64,000 nt of DNA, from contig CACOMS010000001.1 in NCBI GenBank assembly GCA_902628375.1, positions 1 through 64,000 on the forward strand, given 5' to 3'. A program made the position numbers and the translations under genes. This document shows, piece after piece, positions 15,595-25,027 of this stretch (position 1 is the stretch's first letter; the number at the start of each line of letters is the position of its first letter). The notes below the pieces were generated by a model. The model did not search any database. It had not been told where the DNA came from and worked only from the letters and a program-made list of their open reading frames with translations. This DNA comes from an uncultured SAR86 cluster bacterium. GTDB taxonomy: Bacteria > Pseudomonadota > Gammaproteobacteria > Magnimaribacterales > Magnimaribacteraceae.

Positions 15595-17037
15595 ATGAAT
15601 GAACTAGTTATATCAGAAATGAAGCGAGTATTAGAGCTTCAAAAGAAAAAACATATTGAGGAAGGTCCTCCAAGCTTAGAACTAAGGAAAGATAGACTTG
15701 ATAGATCTATAAGTATGGTAAAAAAATATCAAGATGAAATTATCAGTGCTTTACAGGATGACTTTGGTAATAGGGATCCAGTAATGAGCAGTGCCACTGA
15801 AGTTATGTCTTCTATTGGTCCTTTAGAAAATGCCAAGAAAAACTTAGCGAAATGGATGAAGCCTGAAAAAAGAAAGTTAGGTGGTCCTATGCCTGGAGCT
15901 GGCTTGCTTCTTTCTGCTCTAGGAGCAAAAGCAAAGATTGAATATCAGCCCAAAGGAACAGTTGGTTGCATAAGCCCTTGGAATTTTCCGGTTAATCTAG
16001 TCATGGCTCCTTTAGGAGGAATTCTAGCTGCTGGAAATAGAGTGATGATTAAACCATCTGAAATTAGTTCTTCAACTTCTGATGTAATCAAAACAATGTT
16101 CGAGGAATATTTTGATGAAGCCGAGATCGCTGTATTTGTTGGTGATCCAGAGGTTGGAGCTGCATTTAGTTCATTACCATTTGATCATTTAATCTTTACA
16201 GGAGGTACTTCAATAGCAAAACATGTAATGAAATCAGCTTCTGATAACCTGGTTCCTTTAACGCTAGAACTAGGTGGAAAATCACCTGTTATTGTAGGTG
16301 ATGACGTTGAAATATCAGACGTTGCTCAAAGAGTTATGCAAGGTAAGACGATGAATGCTGGACAAATTTGTTTGGCACCAGACTATGCATTAGTTCCTAA
16401 AGAGAAGGTAGATGATTTTGTAAAAGAAAGTATAAATTCTGTTACCTCTATGTATCCAGAAATGAAAGATAACGATGATTACACATCTATTATCAATCAA
16501 AATCATTTCGAAAGAATACAAAGTTATCTGGATGACGCTAAATCTAAAGGTGCTGAGTTAGTTGAAATTAATCCTAACAATGAGGATTTCTCACAACAAC
16601 CTCACCATAAAATACCTCCAACTTTGGTTCTAAATCCTACAGAGGATATGAAAATTATGCAGGAAGAAATTTTTGGACCTGTATTACCAGTAAAACCTTA
16701 TGAAGATTTAAGTGAAACTGTTGAGTATGTTAATAGCAAAGAGAGACCTTTAGGTCTTTATTACTTCGGAAAAGATAAGAAAGATCAACAGTATGTTTTA
16801 TCAAATACTACCTCCGGAGGTGTTACCGTAAATGATGTAATCTCTCATATAACACAAGAAGATCTGCCATTTGGAGGAGTAGGACCAAGCGGAATGGGCT
16901 CTTATCATGGACATGATGGTTTTAAAGAGTTTAGTCATGCTAAGGCAATTTATAACCAAGCAAAACCGAATTTAAATAAATTAGCAGGATTAGTACCGCC
17001 TTACAAAAAGGAAAAAGATAAAGCTTCTGCTTCTTAA
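15595..17037 (+). CDS. Aldehyde dehydrogenase (coniferyl aldehyde dehydrogenase-like)
   Basis: 480 aa NAD(P)+-dependent aldehyde dehydrogenase. The active-site Cys259 lies in NAGQICLAPDY and the general-base Glu in TLELGGKSP (near 226). The 'SPWNFPVNL' cofactor-binding segment is present. The short N-terminus beginning with a long helix of Lys/Arg/Glu and the C-terminal hydrophobic tail place it with the coniferyl/fatty-aldehyde group (class 3-like), which often associates with membranes and oxidises fatty or aromatic aldehydes. A purine-rich AAAAAAGGTG site precedes the ATG. It follows the dienoyl-CoA reductase-like gene closely, so the pair may take lipid-derived aldehydes to acids and on to CoA esters. 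Confidence 0.9.
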   Translation: MNELVISEMKRVLELQKKKHIEEGPPSLELRKDRLDRSISMVKKYQDEIISALQDDFGNRDPVMSSATEVMSSIGPLENAKKNLAKWMKPEKRKLGGPMPGAGLLLSALGAKAKIEYQPKGTVGCISPWNFPVNLVMAPLGGILAAGNRVMIKPSEISSSTSDVIKTMFEEYFDEAEIAVFVGDPEVGAAFSSLPFDHLIFTGGTSIAKHVMKSASDNLVPLTLELGGKSPVIVGDDVEISDVAQRVMQGKTMNAGQICLAPDYALVPKEKVDDFVKESINSVTSMYPEMKDNDDYTSIINQNHFERIQSYLDDAKSKGAELVEINPNNEDFSQQPHHKIPPTLVLNPTEDMKIMQEEIFGPVLPVKPYEDLSETVEYVNSKERPLGLYYFGKDKKDQQYVLSNTTSGGVTVNDVISHITQEDLPFGGVGPSGMGSYHGHDGFKEFSHAKAIYNQAKPNLNKLAGLVPPYKKEKDKASAS

Positions 17038-17064
17038 TATTAAGACTTAATAGTCTTTGGACCC

Positions 17065-18309
17065 ATGAATTCTTTATCTTTATCTATTGCTCTGAGATAT
17101 CTTAAGAGTAAGAGATCTGGGTTTATCTCTTTAATTTCTAGAATGGGATTCATTGGAATAGCTATGGGGGTAGCTGTTCTAATTATAGTTACTTCTGTTA
17201 TGAATGGTTTTGAGAGAGAGTTAAGAGAAAGAATTTTAGAAGTTATACCTCATGCAACTATAGAAGGACCATTTGATACTAAAACTTCAAATCAAATAAG
17301 AGATATCTTAGCTTCAAACTCAAAAATAAAAGGTTCAGCACCATTTATAGAAACTCAAGCATTAATAAGCTCAAGTGAAGCCTTGAAAGGGGTTGTTCTT
17401 AAAGGCGTGTCTTCAGAACAAGAAATAGAAGTATCTAAAATAGAACAACATATGATCCTGGGTGATTGGTTTTCTTTAGAACAAGATAAATATAACGTAA
17501 TTATAGGTAATGTACTGGCCTTACAATTAGGAGTAGGTCTAGGTGACAGAATAAGTCTTATGGTTCCAGATACCTCAATAGGACTTGCAGGTTCTTTACC
17601 AAAGACAAAAAGATTTGTTGTTACAGGAATCTTTAATGTGGGTGCTTCTGATGTAGATAGCTCTTATGCATTTATAGATATAAAAAATGCTTCAAAATTA
17701 CTAAGACTAGGTGATTTAATTCATGGAGTAAGGATTAAATACCTAAACCTTTTTGATGCCAATACTTTAATACTGCAAGATAGAGCTAACCTTTCTAAAA
17801 TCCTAGATAGGTATTTAAAAGCTTCTAGTTGGTCTACAACTTATGGGACTTTATTTAGAGCTGTAACCATGGAAAGGTATTTAGTTTCATTTTTATTATT
17901 TTTTATCATCTTGGTAGCAGTTTTTAACATAGTTTCTACCCTTGTAATGACGGTCAGAGATAAACAATCTCAAATAGCAATTTTGATGACTCTAGGTTTA
18001 TCAAGTAAACATATAAGAAATATATTTCTTTATTTTGGGTCTTTAATTGGGTTAGTAGGGGCCTTATTTGGATTATTTATAGGTCTATTAATTACATATA
18101 ATCTTGAGTCAATCTTTGCTTTTATAGAAAGCGTAATGGGTGTAATGATATTAGAGTGGTATTTTATAAATTATTTACCTACAGACATAAGATTTAATTG
18201 GGTTATAACAATTGTGGTTGTATCTATTCTTTTAACCATACTTGCAAGTTTATATCCAGCAAGAATGGCTACAAAAGTTCCTCCACATGAGGCATTAAGA
18301 CATGAGTAA
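17065..18309 (+). CDS. Lipoprotein-releasing ABC transporter permease (LolC/LolE/LolF family)
   Basis: 414 aa inner-membrane permease that extracts mature lipoproteins from the inner membrane for transfer to LolA. It has the standard four-helix plan: one helix at about residues 25-45, a large periplasmic domain (50-260), then three helices in the C-terminal third ending with the YPARMATKVPPHEALRHE signature. It overlaps lolD by 8 bases. Only one permease gene lies next to lolD, with no second lolC/lolE copy in the window, which fits the LolF-type homodimer arrangement found in some gammaproteobacteria; a second permease elsewhere in the genome cannot be excluded. Confidence 0.9.
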   Translation: MNSLSLSIALRYLKSKRSGFISLISRMGFIGIAMGVAVLIIVTSVMNGFERELRERILEVIPHATIEGPFDTKTSNQIRDILASNSKIKGSAPFIETQALISSSEALKGVVLKGVSSEQEIEVSKIEQHMILGDWFSLEQDKYNVIIGNVLALQLGVGLGDRISLMVPDTSIGLAGSLPKTKRFVVTGIFNVGASDVDSSYAFIDIKNASKLLRLGDLIHGVRIKYLNLFDANTLILQDRANLSKILDRYLKASSWSTTYGTLFRAVTMERYLVSFLLFFIILVAVFNIVSTLVMTVRDKQSQIAILMTLGLSSKHIRNIFLYFGSLIGLVGALFGLFIGLLITYNLESIFAFIESVMGVMILEWYFINYLPTDIRFNWVITIVVVSILLTILASLYPARMATKVPPHEALRHE

Positions 18310-18964
18310 GTTATTTGAATGCATTGATGTTAGTAAGACCTTTACAATTGATAAAAGTCCTATTGAGGCGTTAAAAAAAGTTAATTTTGATATAAGTCTA
18401 AATTCTTCGCTAGGAATTATTGGCCCATCTGGATGTGGAAAATCAACTCTTTTGAACTTGTTAGCAGGTTTAGATGACCCCTCTAGTGGAAAGATTATCT
18501 ATAAAGGAAGCTATATCTCTTCTATGACTAATGATGAAAGGGCAATATGGAGAAATGAAGATTTAGGATTTGTATATCAATTTCATCATTTACTTCCTGA
18601 ATTTACTGCTTTAGAAAATGTCTCTATGTCATTACAAATTTCTGGAGTATCCAAAAGTAACAGTTTTGAAAGATCGGAAGAGATATTAGAAAAAGTGGGG
18701 TTGAAAGAAAGAATTAATCATCTACCGTCAGAACTATCTGGAGGAGAAAGGCAAAGAGTAGCTATAGCTCGTTCTATGGTAAATGAACCAACTTGCTTAA
18801 TTATGGATGAACCAACTGGAGACCTAGATACTAATAATGCTTCAATTATCATTGATTTAATATTAAATCTTATAGAATCGAAGGATATTAGCCTTATCTT
18901 GGCCACTCATGATATGGTTTTTGCTAATTTATTAGATAATATTATTGATTTATCAAATGGTTGA
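18302..18964 (+). CDS. lolD: Lipoprotein-releasing system ATP-binding protein LolD
   Basis: 220 aa ABC ATPase powering lipoprotein release. Visible motifs: Walker A GPSGCGKST (about 40-48), Q-loop in VYQFHHLLPEFTALENV (the LolD/MacB-type HHLLPEFTA stretch), signature LSGGERQR (about 143-150), Walker B CLIMDEPTGDLD and switch His in ATHD. It starts 8 bases before the permease stop and ends overlapping the start of the msbA-lpxK gene by 8 bases, so all three are translationally coupled in an envelope-biogenesis operon. Confidence 0.96.
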   Translation: MSKLFECIDVSKTFTIDKSPIEALKKVNFDISLNSSLGIIGPSGCGKSTLLNLLAGLDDPSSGKIIYKGSYISSMTNDERAIWRNEDLGFVYQFHHLLPEFTALENVSMSLQISGVSKSNSFERSEEILEKVGLKERINHLPSELSGGERQRVAIARSMVNEPTCLIMDEPTGDLDTNNASIIIDLILNLIESKDISLILATHDMVFANLLDNIIDLSNG

Positions 18965-21758
18965 TAGAAATAGAAAAAATACTGATTTTCAAATATATGG
19001 AAGGTTGGTTTCATATATTTATCCTTATTTATTTATTTTCTTTTTGAGTATTTGTGGATTTGCTGTATCTGCTGCTGCACAAGTTGCATATGCTAAGTGG
19101 TTAGAAGAAGTTATTGAGTTTGTTAATAATCCTGTTCAGAACTATATCCTTCTTCTTCCTTTGTCTCTGATTGTAATAACTTTGATTAGAGGAATAGGTT
19201 TTTTTGTAGGAAATTATTTAATGGCAAGAATTTCAAACAACCTAGTGCATTCATTAAGGGTAGACCTCTTTAATAAAATCCCAGTCCTCCCAACATCCTT
19301 TTTTGATGATCAAAGTTCTGGACATCTAGTCTCTAGAATTACCTTCAATGTAATGCAAGTAACAGGAGCAGCCACTAATGCTCTTAAGGTGCTTATTAGA
19401 GAAGGTTTATTAGTTATTTTCCTAATAGCCTTCTTAATGTACCTAAATTGGAAATTATCTTTATTTCTTTTTATTGCTGCACCTTTTATAGCCCTAGTAG
19501 TAGGACTTGCTGCTAGAAGATTGAGGACAATAAGTAGCAGAATTCAGACTGCAATGGGCGACGTAACACATGTAGCTTCAGAGGCAATAAGTGGTCAGAA
19601 AGAAGTAAAATCTTTTGGAGGAAAGGACTACGAAATTAATAGATTTGGTAAGGCCAGTGAAAACAATAAAAAGCAGAATATAAAGTTAGAAGCAACCAAT
19701 TACATTGCCTCACCTTTGATCCAAATCTTAGTTTCTTTAGCTTTAGCATTAATAACATGGTTAGCATTAGACTCATCTGTTGTAACTACAATGACAGCAG
19801 GTACATTTGTTGCATTCTTTGGAGCAGCAGGAATGTTAGCAAAACCTGTTAAACAATTATCAGAAATTAACAGTCAAATTCAGAAAGGTTTAGCTGCTGC
19901 CGAAGATATATTTGAACAAATAGATTCTGAACCTGAAATTGATGAAGGGAATTTTTCTCCTGATACTGTTGAAGGAAATATAAACTTTAATAATGTATCT
20001 TTTGCTTATAAAAACAATCCAGATAAGAGAGTTCTTAATGACATTTCTTTAACTATAAATAAAGGTGAAACTATAGCTTTTGTGGGTAAGTCTGGAGCAG
20101 GAAAAACTTCACTAGTGAACCTTCTACCTAGATTTTATGATAATTTCGAAGGCACCATCTCAGTAGATGGAACTTCTATTAAAGATTACACCTTAACAAA
20201 TCTTAGATCTCAAATTTCTATAGTAAGTCAAGATATTACTCTTTTTAACGATTCCATAGAAAATAACATTAGTTATGGCTCTAAGAGAGAGCTTAGTGAT
20301 ATACAGGCGGCAGCAAAAGAGGCTTTTGCTGATGAATTTATAAGGTTAATGCCTGATGGCTACAACACATTAGTTGGAGATGATGGTGCTTTGCTTTCAG
20401 GTGGCCAGAAGCAAAGAATAGCGATAGCAAGAGCCATATTAAAAAATTCACCTATTTTAATTTTAGATGAAGCGACTTCGGCTTTAGACTCAGAATCAGA
20501 AATTAAAATACAAGAAGCAATGTCTAACTTAACCAAAGACAGAACAACTTTAGTTATAGCTCATAGGCTATCGACTATTGAAGATGCTGACAAAATAGTA
20601 GTGCTTGATAATGGAAAGATAGTAGAAGAAGGAAGTCATGAAGAGCTACTTAGTTTAGATGCTCATTACGCTAAGCTACATGCTAATCAATTTAAAGACG
20701 ATACTCCTAGTAAAGTTGAGGAAGCAGAAATCAGCTTTCCTATGGTCCCTTCTGCCGTTAACCCCATAGACCATACAAGCTTTATAGAAAAATCTTGGTA
20801 TAGAAAGAGTATGCTGTCATGGATGTTATGGCCGCTCTCTAAATTAACTTCCTATGTATCTGAAAGAAGATATAGAAACTATTTAACCTCTAAGCCCGAA
20901 GTAGACGAACTAAATGTTCCTTTAGTGGTAGTTGGTAACATAGTGGCAGGAGGAACAGGTAAAACTCCCATTGTTATATGGCTCTTAGAAAAATTAATAG
21001 AAAAAGGATATAAACCCTCCGTTGTTAGTAGAGGTTTTGGAGGGCAATCTAATAGATATCCATTAATTATTGATGCCCAGACTGATAGTTCAGAAAGTGG
21101 TGATGAACCAAAAATGATTTTTTTAAATACAGGAGTACCAGTATGTGTATCTCCTGATAGAGTAAAAGGAATTAAAGAACTAGTTACCAACACAGATACA
21201 AACATCATAATTAGTGATGATGGCCTTCAGCATTATTCTATGCCTAGAGATGTAGAAATAGCAGTTTTCGATGGCGCAAGAGGTTTAGGAAATGGTTTAT
21301 GTTTACCTGCTGGACCTTTAAGAGAACCAAAATCAAGATTAAATGATGTTGATTTCATATTAAGTTCAAATGAATATTTAAAAGAAGACATTAAAAGTGA
21401 AATATTTTCTTATGAGGCAGTGGATTTCGTTAGAAGTTTAGATGGTTCTTCGATAAAAGTTTCAGACTGGCCTTTATCTAGAAAGATTAATGCATTAGCA
21501 GGGATTGGAAATCCTAATAAATTCTTCGATACCTTAAGATCTTTAGGTATGGATCCAATTGAACATTCTTTTCCAGATCATTATGACTTTATGGAAGAAG
21601 ATCTTAATTTTGAAGAAAACCTTCCAATAGTTATGACTGAAAAAGATGCAATAAGATCGGAAGATCTAAACCATCTTGATTTTTGGTATTTAAGAATAAA
21701 AGTTAGTCCACCAGAGAATTTACTAGATAGAATTTTAGATAAAATAAAGGATAAATAA
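18957..21758 (+). CDS. msbA-lpxK: Fused lipid A flippase MsbA and tetraacyldisaccharide 4'-kinase LpxK
   Basis: A single 933-codon frame encoding two normally separate lipid A proteins. Residues 1 to about 580 are MsbA: six membrane helices, Walker A GKSGAGKT at 377-384, signature LSGGQKQR, Walker [12 protein letters not shown], and the switch histidine in IAHRLST. It flips lipid A-core across the inner membrane. After a polar linker of about 25 residues, residues about 609-933 are LpxK: a membrane-associating helix, P-loop AGGTGKT ending at Thr670, SRGFGG, DDGLQHY and LPAGPLREP. LpxK phosphorylates the lipid A 4' position. The normal LpxK initiator position is Phe609, with no start codon, which argues for a real fusion. 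I chose ATG 18957, overlapping the lolD stop. Both activities face the cytoplasm, so the topology is compatible. Confidence 0.93.
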   Translation: MVDRNRKNTDFQIYGRLVSYIYPYLFIFFLSICGFAVSAAAQVAYAKWLEEVIEFVNNPVQNYILLLPLSLIVITLIRGIGFFVGNYLMARISNNLVHSLRVDLFNKIPVLPTSFFDDQSSGHLVSRITFNVMQVTGAATNALKVLIREGLLVIFLIAFLMYLNWKLSLFLFIAAPFIALVVGLAARRLRTISSRIQTAMGDVTHVASEAISGQKEVKSFGGKDYEINRFGKASENNKKQNIKLEATNYIASPLIQILVSLALALITWLALDSSVVTTMTAGTFVAFFGAAGMLAKPVKQLSEINSQIQKGLAAAEDIFEQIDSEPEIDEGNFSPDTVEGNINFNNVSFAYKNNPDKRVLNDISLTINKGETIAFVGKSGAGKTSLVNLLPRFYDNFEGTISVDGTSIKDYTLTNLRSQISIVSQDITLFNDSIENNISYGSKRELSDIQAAAKEAFADEFIRLMPDGYNTLVGDDGALLSGGQKQRIAIARAILKNSPILILDEATSALDSESEIKIQEAMSNLTKDRTTLVIAHRLSTIEDADKIVVLDNGKIVEEGSHEELLSLDAHYAKLHANQFKDDTPSKVEEAEISFPMVPSAVNPIDHTSFIEKSWYRKSMLSWMLWPLSKLTSYVSERRYRNYLTSKPEVDELNVPLVVVGNIVAGGTGKTPIVIWLLEKLIEKGYKPSVVSRGFGGQSNRYPLIIDAQTDSSESGDEPKMIFLNTGVPVCVSPDRVKGIKELVTNTDTNIIISDDGLQHYSMPRDVEIAVFDGARGLGNGLCLPAGPLREPKSRLNDVDFILSSNEYLKEDIKSEIFSYEAVDFVRSLDGSSIKVSDWPLSRKINALAGIGNPNKFFDTLRSLGMDPIEHSFPDHYDFMEEDLNFEENLPIVMTEKDAIRSEDLNHLDFWYLRIKVSPPENLLDRILDKIKDK

Positions 21759-21759
21759 T

Positions 21760-21933
21760 ATGTCAAAGATTGATGAAAGACTTTTAGAAATATTAGTATG
21801 TCCAGTTTCAAAAAAAACACTTGAACAAGTGGAAGATGAATTAATCTGTTATGAAAGCAAATTAGCTTATCCGATAAGAGACGGAATACCAATCATGCTT
21901 CCCGACAAAGCAAGAAAGATAACTGATGAGTGA
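21760..21933 (+). CDS. ycaR: Trm112-like small protein YcaR
   Basis: 57 aa protein of the Trm112/UPF0434 family ([19 protein letters not shown], then [16 protein letters not shown]). E. coli YcaR sits in exactly this place, between lpxK and kdsB, which confirms the call. Only the first of the usual zinc-binding CPxC cysteine pair is kept (CPVSK), with a second Cys at residue 30, so a zinc site is uncertain. It starts 1 base after the lpxK stop, and its stop overlaps the kdsB ATG (TGATG). Confidence 0.93.
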   Translation: MSKIDERLLEILVCPVSKKTLEQVEDELICYESKLAYPIRDGIPIMLPDKARKITDE

Positions 21934-22655
21934 TGTCATTTACTGTTGTAATACCAGCTAGAAAAGCATCCACAAGACTTCCTAATAAGCCTTTATTAGA
22001 TTTGGATGGTCAAAGCCTTGTACAAAGAGTTTATGTTCAAGCAACAAAAAGTAAAGCGAATAGAGTAGTTATTGCTACAGACAGTAAAGAAATCCTTGAG
22101 CACTCTCAAAAGTTTGGTGCAGAAGCAATATTAACAAATACAGATCATAATTCCGGTACCGATAGAGTTCATGAAGCATCCTTATTATTAGAAATACCAG
22201 ATAACGAAATAATTGTTAATGTTCAGGGTGACGAACCTTTCATAGATCCTGAAGATATTAATCAGACAGCTTTTCTACTCAAAGAAAAAAATAATTTTGA
22301 TATATCCACCCTATATTCTCCTATTGAGAGTGACCAAATAGACAATCATAATGTGGTTAAAATCTGGATGAATAATCAAGAAGTTTTATTATTTTCTAGA
22401 GATCCACATGAACTAAATGAAACATCTAATAGGTATAGACATCTAGGGATTTATGCCTACTCTCTTTCGACTTTAAGTCTATTTGTTTCATGGGAAATGT
22501 CTGAAGGAGAAAAGACGCAAAAACTCGAGCAGCTAAGAGGACTTGAGAATGGATTAAAATTTGGAGCGAAAATATCTGTATCTAAAGTTCATCTAGGTAT
22601 TGATACTCCATCAGATATAGATAAAGCCTTAGAGATAATAAAGAATGGAAATTAA
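21933..22655 (+). CDS. kdsB: 3-deoxy-manno-octulosonate cytidylyltransferase (CMP-Kdo synthetase)
   Basis: 240 aa cytosolic nucleotidyltransferase making CMP-Kdo from CTP and Kdo, the donor for the LPS inner core. Seen: the CTP-binding start VIPARKASTRLPNKPL, the IATDS strand, the NSGTDRVHEA segment, VNVQGDEPFI and the C-terminal LGIDTPSDIDKA. Length is close to the E. coli enzyme. I chose the ATG at 21933, which overlaps the ycaR stop by one base; a GTG three bases earlier adds only one residue. The end overlaps murB by 11 bases. Confidence 0.96.
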   Translation: MSFTVVIPARKASTRLPNKPLLDLDGQSLVQRVYVQATKSKANRVVIATDSKEILEHSQKFGAEAILTNTDHNSGTDRVHEASLLLEIPDNEIIVNVQGDEPFIDPEDINQTAFLLKEKNNFDISTLYSPIESDQIDNHNVVKIWMNNQEVLLFSRDPHELNETSNRYRHLGIYAYSLSTLSLFVSWEMSEGEKTQKLEQLRGLENGLKFGAKISVSKVHLGIDTPSDIDKALEIIKNGN

Positions 22656-23643
22656 AGAAAACTATAATTTATCATCCAATAATTCTTTTGGTTTTAATTA
22701 TCAATGTAATTTCTTTTGCAAAGCCAATAGCGAAGATGAGATTCTTGAATTTATAAAATTCTCAGAAAAAAGGGGTAAAGAATTAATAGTATTAGGGGAG
22801 GGTACTAATGTTGTAATAAAGAATAACCTAGATAAATCTGTTCTATTAATTAATAACAAAGGAAAAGAAATTGAAAAGAATAAAGTTAGAGTTGCTGCAG
22901 GAGAAAATTGGCATGAATTTGTCTTATGGACTTTAAGAAATAATCTTTTTGGCCTAGAAAACTTATCTTTAATTCCCGGCTCAGTAGGGGCAGCTCCAAT
23001 ACAAAATATAGGAGCTTATGGATCTGAAGTTTCAGAATTTATAGAATCAGTATCAGTAATTGACTTGCAAAAAAAAGAAAAATTAATTTTAAAAAAAAAT
23101 GAATTAGATTTTTCTTATAGATCTAGTATCTTTAAGAAACATAAGCATTTTATTGTTACGGAAGTTGTCTTTCAATTGAACTCAACCTCAGAAGTAAATA
23201 CTTCTTATAAGAAACTTAAAGATTATTTAATCAAAGATGATATTAATCCAGAAGAAGCGACTCCTCAGCAAGTGTGTAGGTCTGTTATAGAAATTAGAAA
23301 ATCAATTCTACCTAATCACATTACTACACCAAATGTTGGAAGTTTCTTTCACAATATTTTATTGGACGAATTAAAACTAAAAGAGTTAGTTAAGAAATTA
23401 CCAAAACTACCTTATTTTAGAGAGAAGAATTTACATAAAATACCAACAGCCTACTTGATAGAAGAGGCAGGATGGAAAGGTAAAGTTATTGGAGGAGCGA
23501 AGGTTTCAGAAAAGCATTCTTTAGTTTTAATTTCAGAAGAAGATCTATCAGATAATCTCTTTAATTTAGCAAATAAGATTAAAGAAGACATAAAAGATAA
23601 GTATGGTGTTGATTTAACTTTTGAGCCAACAATTTTTTCTTGA
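22645..23643 (+). CDS. murB: UDP-N-acetylenolpyruvoylglucosamine reductase
   Basis: 332 aa FAD enzyme reducing UDP-GlcNAc-enolpyruvate to UDP-MurNAc with NADPH, the second committed step of peptidoglycan synthesis. Type I MurB features are visible: the NSFGFNYQC N-terminus, FAD-binding LGEGTNVVI, the LSLIPGSVGAAPIQNIGAYG block, the catalytic region YRSSIFK, and NVGSFFHNI in the C-terminal domain with the active-site serine, plus AYLIEEAGWKG. It overlaps kdsB by 11 bases and the next gene by one, so it belongs to the same envelope operon. Confidence 0.96.
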   Translation: MEIKENYNLSSNNSFGFNYQCNFFCKANSEDEILEFIKFSEKRGKELIVLGEGTNVVIKNNLDKSVLLINNKGKEIEKNKVRVAAGENWHEFVLWTLRNNLFGLENLSLIPGSVGAAPIQNIGAYGSEVSEFIESVSVIDLQKKEKLILKKNELDFSYRSSIFKKHKHFIVTEVVFQLNSTSEVNTSYKKLKDYLIKDDINPEEATPQQVCRSVIEIRKSILPNHITTPNVGSFFHNILLDELKLKELVKKLPKLPYFREKNLHKIPTAYLIEEAGWKGKVIGGAKVSEKHSLVLISEEDLSDNLFNLANKIKEDIKDKYGVDLTFEPTIFS

Positions 23644-24260
23644 TGGAATTATTCATTACGGTTGCCTTGTTACATTTATTTGCTGTGGCAAGTCCTGGTC
23701 CAGATTTTTTCTTAATTGCCCGCCAAAGTACATTATATGGTAGAGATATTTCTATTTGGGCTAGTCTAGGTATTTCCATAGGAATACTAATGCATTCTTT
23801 TTTATCAATAGCTGGTATTTATGTACTTTTATCCTTATATCCTGATTTTATTTTTTATATGAAGATCATAGCTTCTTTATATATAGCTTCTATTGGCGTG
23901 AGAACTTTGTTGGTTAATAACCAGATAGAAATAAGCTCTCTTTCTGATCAAAAAAATATCACTGCAACTAAATCATTTGTAATGGGTTTCTTTACGAATG
24001 CTCTAAATCCAAAAGCTTTTTTATTTTTTATTATGGTGTTTAGTCTTATAAGTAATACGAATCCTAGTAATGAGACAAAGATACTTTTGGGTATTTATAT
24101 GGCAGTCGCTACCTTTATTTGGTTTACGTTAATAAGTATTTCTTTTTCAAAAATTTCAAAGGGTGAATTTATTAAGAAAAATTTACCGTATTTAGAAAAA
24201 ATTATAGGTGTTATATTAATCTTGATAGCATTACAAATTCTTTACTTAGATTATTTATGA
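23643..24260 (+). CDS. LysE/RhtB family amino acid exporter
   Basis: 205 aa inner-membrane exporter with about six helices. The family start is clear: VALLHLFAVASPGPDFFLIARQ, followed by the GISIGILMHS helix, and FMGFF-type NALNPKAFLFF in the middle. The family exports lysine, homoserine, threonine or leucine. I chose ATG 23643, which overlaps the murB stop as TGATG; an in-frame TTG one codon earlier is less likely. The stop overlaps the next gene by ATGA. Its presence in an envelope operon seems to reflect genome compaction and not a shared pathway. Confidence 0.9.
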   Translation: MELFITVALLHLFAVASPGPDFFLIARQSTLYGRDISIWASLGISIGILMHSFLSIAGIYVLLSLYPDFIFYMKIIASLYIASIGVRTLLVNNQIEISSLSDQKNITATKSFVMGFFTNALNPKAFLFFIMVFSLISNTNPSNETKILLGIYMAVATFIWFTLISISFSKISKGEFIKKNLPYLEKIIGVILILIALQILYLDYL

Positions 24261-24808
24261 ATACACCCTTAGGTTTAACTGAAATTATCTCTAAGCTTGA
24301 AAAGCAAGAAGGAAAGAGACTTCCGCCAGTACATTTATGGAATCCGCCTCTATGTGAAAATGTAGAAATGAAAATAAATTCTAAAGGTGATTGGTTCTTT
24401 AATAATTCTCCAATAAATAGAAAGAAGATGGTTCAATTATTTAGTACTGTTTTGAGACGGGACGAAGAAGATTATTTTCTTGTTACACCTGTAGAAAAAA
24501 TAAAAGTAGTAGTTGAAAAAAAACCATTTGTAATTATAGATTTTGAAATTAAAGAGGAAGAAAAAAAGCAGACAATCTTTTTTCTAACTAATACAAATGA
24601 TGTAGTTAAATTATCTAAGACTAATAAACTCACAGTTGAAATAGAAAAAAATACAAAAGAGCCATTCCCTTATATAGAAGTTAGAGATCGTTTAGAGGCT
24701 TTAATATCAAGAAATGTATTCTACAAGCTTGTTGATTTAGCTAAAGAAGAAAAGGGGAGGCTTTACATAGAGAGCGATTCACAGACTTTCATATTGGGAG
24801 AGACATAA
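24257..24808 (+). CDS. DUF1285 family protein
   Basis: 183 aa cytosolic protein of the DUF1285 family, widespread in Proteobacteria and of unknown function. Recognised from the PPVHLWNPPLCENVEMKI start, the GDWFFNNSPINRKKMVQLFSTVLRRDEEDYFLVTPVEK block and the C-terminal FYKLVDLA segment. It has a beta-rich core and no membrane helix. It is coupled by ATGA to the LysE-type exporter and is the last gene of the operon that begins with the lipoprotein-releasing permease; the hairpin immediately after its stop can act as terminator. Confidence 0.88.
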   Translation: MNTPLGLTEIISKLEKQEGKRLPPVHLWNPPLCENVEMKINSKGDWFFNNSPINRKKMVQLFSTVLRRDEEDYFLVTPVEKIKVVVEKKPFVIIDFEIKEEEKKQTIFFLTNTNDVVKLSKTNKLTVEIEKNTKEPFPYIEVRDRLEALISRNVFYKLVDLAKEEKGRLYIESDSQTFILGET

Positions 24809-24832
24809 AAAAACAGAGCCTAAGCTCTGTTT
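24807..24832 (-). terminator. Bidirectional intrinsic terminator, stronger on the minus strand
   Basis: A perfect 9-bp stem (AAACAGAGC at 24811-24819 with GCTCTGTTT at 24824-24832) with a 4-base loop. On the minus strand it is followed by seven T (24813-24807); on the plus strand only three T close the stem. It can end the plus-strand envelope operon but is better suited to end a minus-strand transcript, which supports the RNA candidate at 24812-25021. Confidence 0.85.
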
Positions 24833-25021
24833 AGTTTCGAGTTCGAAAGTGTCCTGACTTGAAGACTTTCAGGCTCCTTGATCTACTCTTCTTTTTAGAT
24901 CTTGGTGGTCTAGAAAACTTTTTTGGTACCTTTTTTTTCTAGAGCTTTCACCTTTCGTACTCTACTCATCCTCTCTCTGCTTTCTTCCGTCTCGAGTTGT
25001 TTTCAGCTCGGAAAAGATGAT
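24812..25021 (-). ncRNA. Candidate structured small RNA, minus strand
   Basis: This 312-base gap between the DUF1285 and ETF-QO genes holds, on the minus strand, a promoter-like pair, about 210 nt of serial hairpins and a strong terminator. In 5' to 3' order: a TCATC/GATGA closing helix around a TTTTCCGAG...CTCG/CGGAA hairpin; CTAGAAAA/TTTTCTAG, an 8-bp perfect stem whose loop contains GGTACC; GATCT/AGATC; CCTGA/TCAGG; TTTCGA/TCGAAA; then the terminator stem. No convincing protein is encoded: a Met-start frame stops after 19 codons, and a Lys/Arg-rich frame that follows it would need a shift at an A8 run. I recognise no known RNA family. Confidence 0.5.
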
Positions 25022-25027
25022 GTATGT

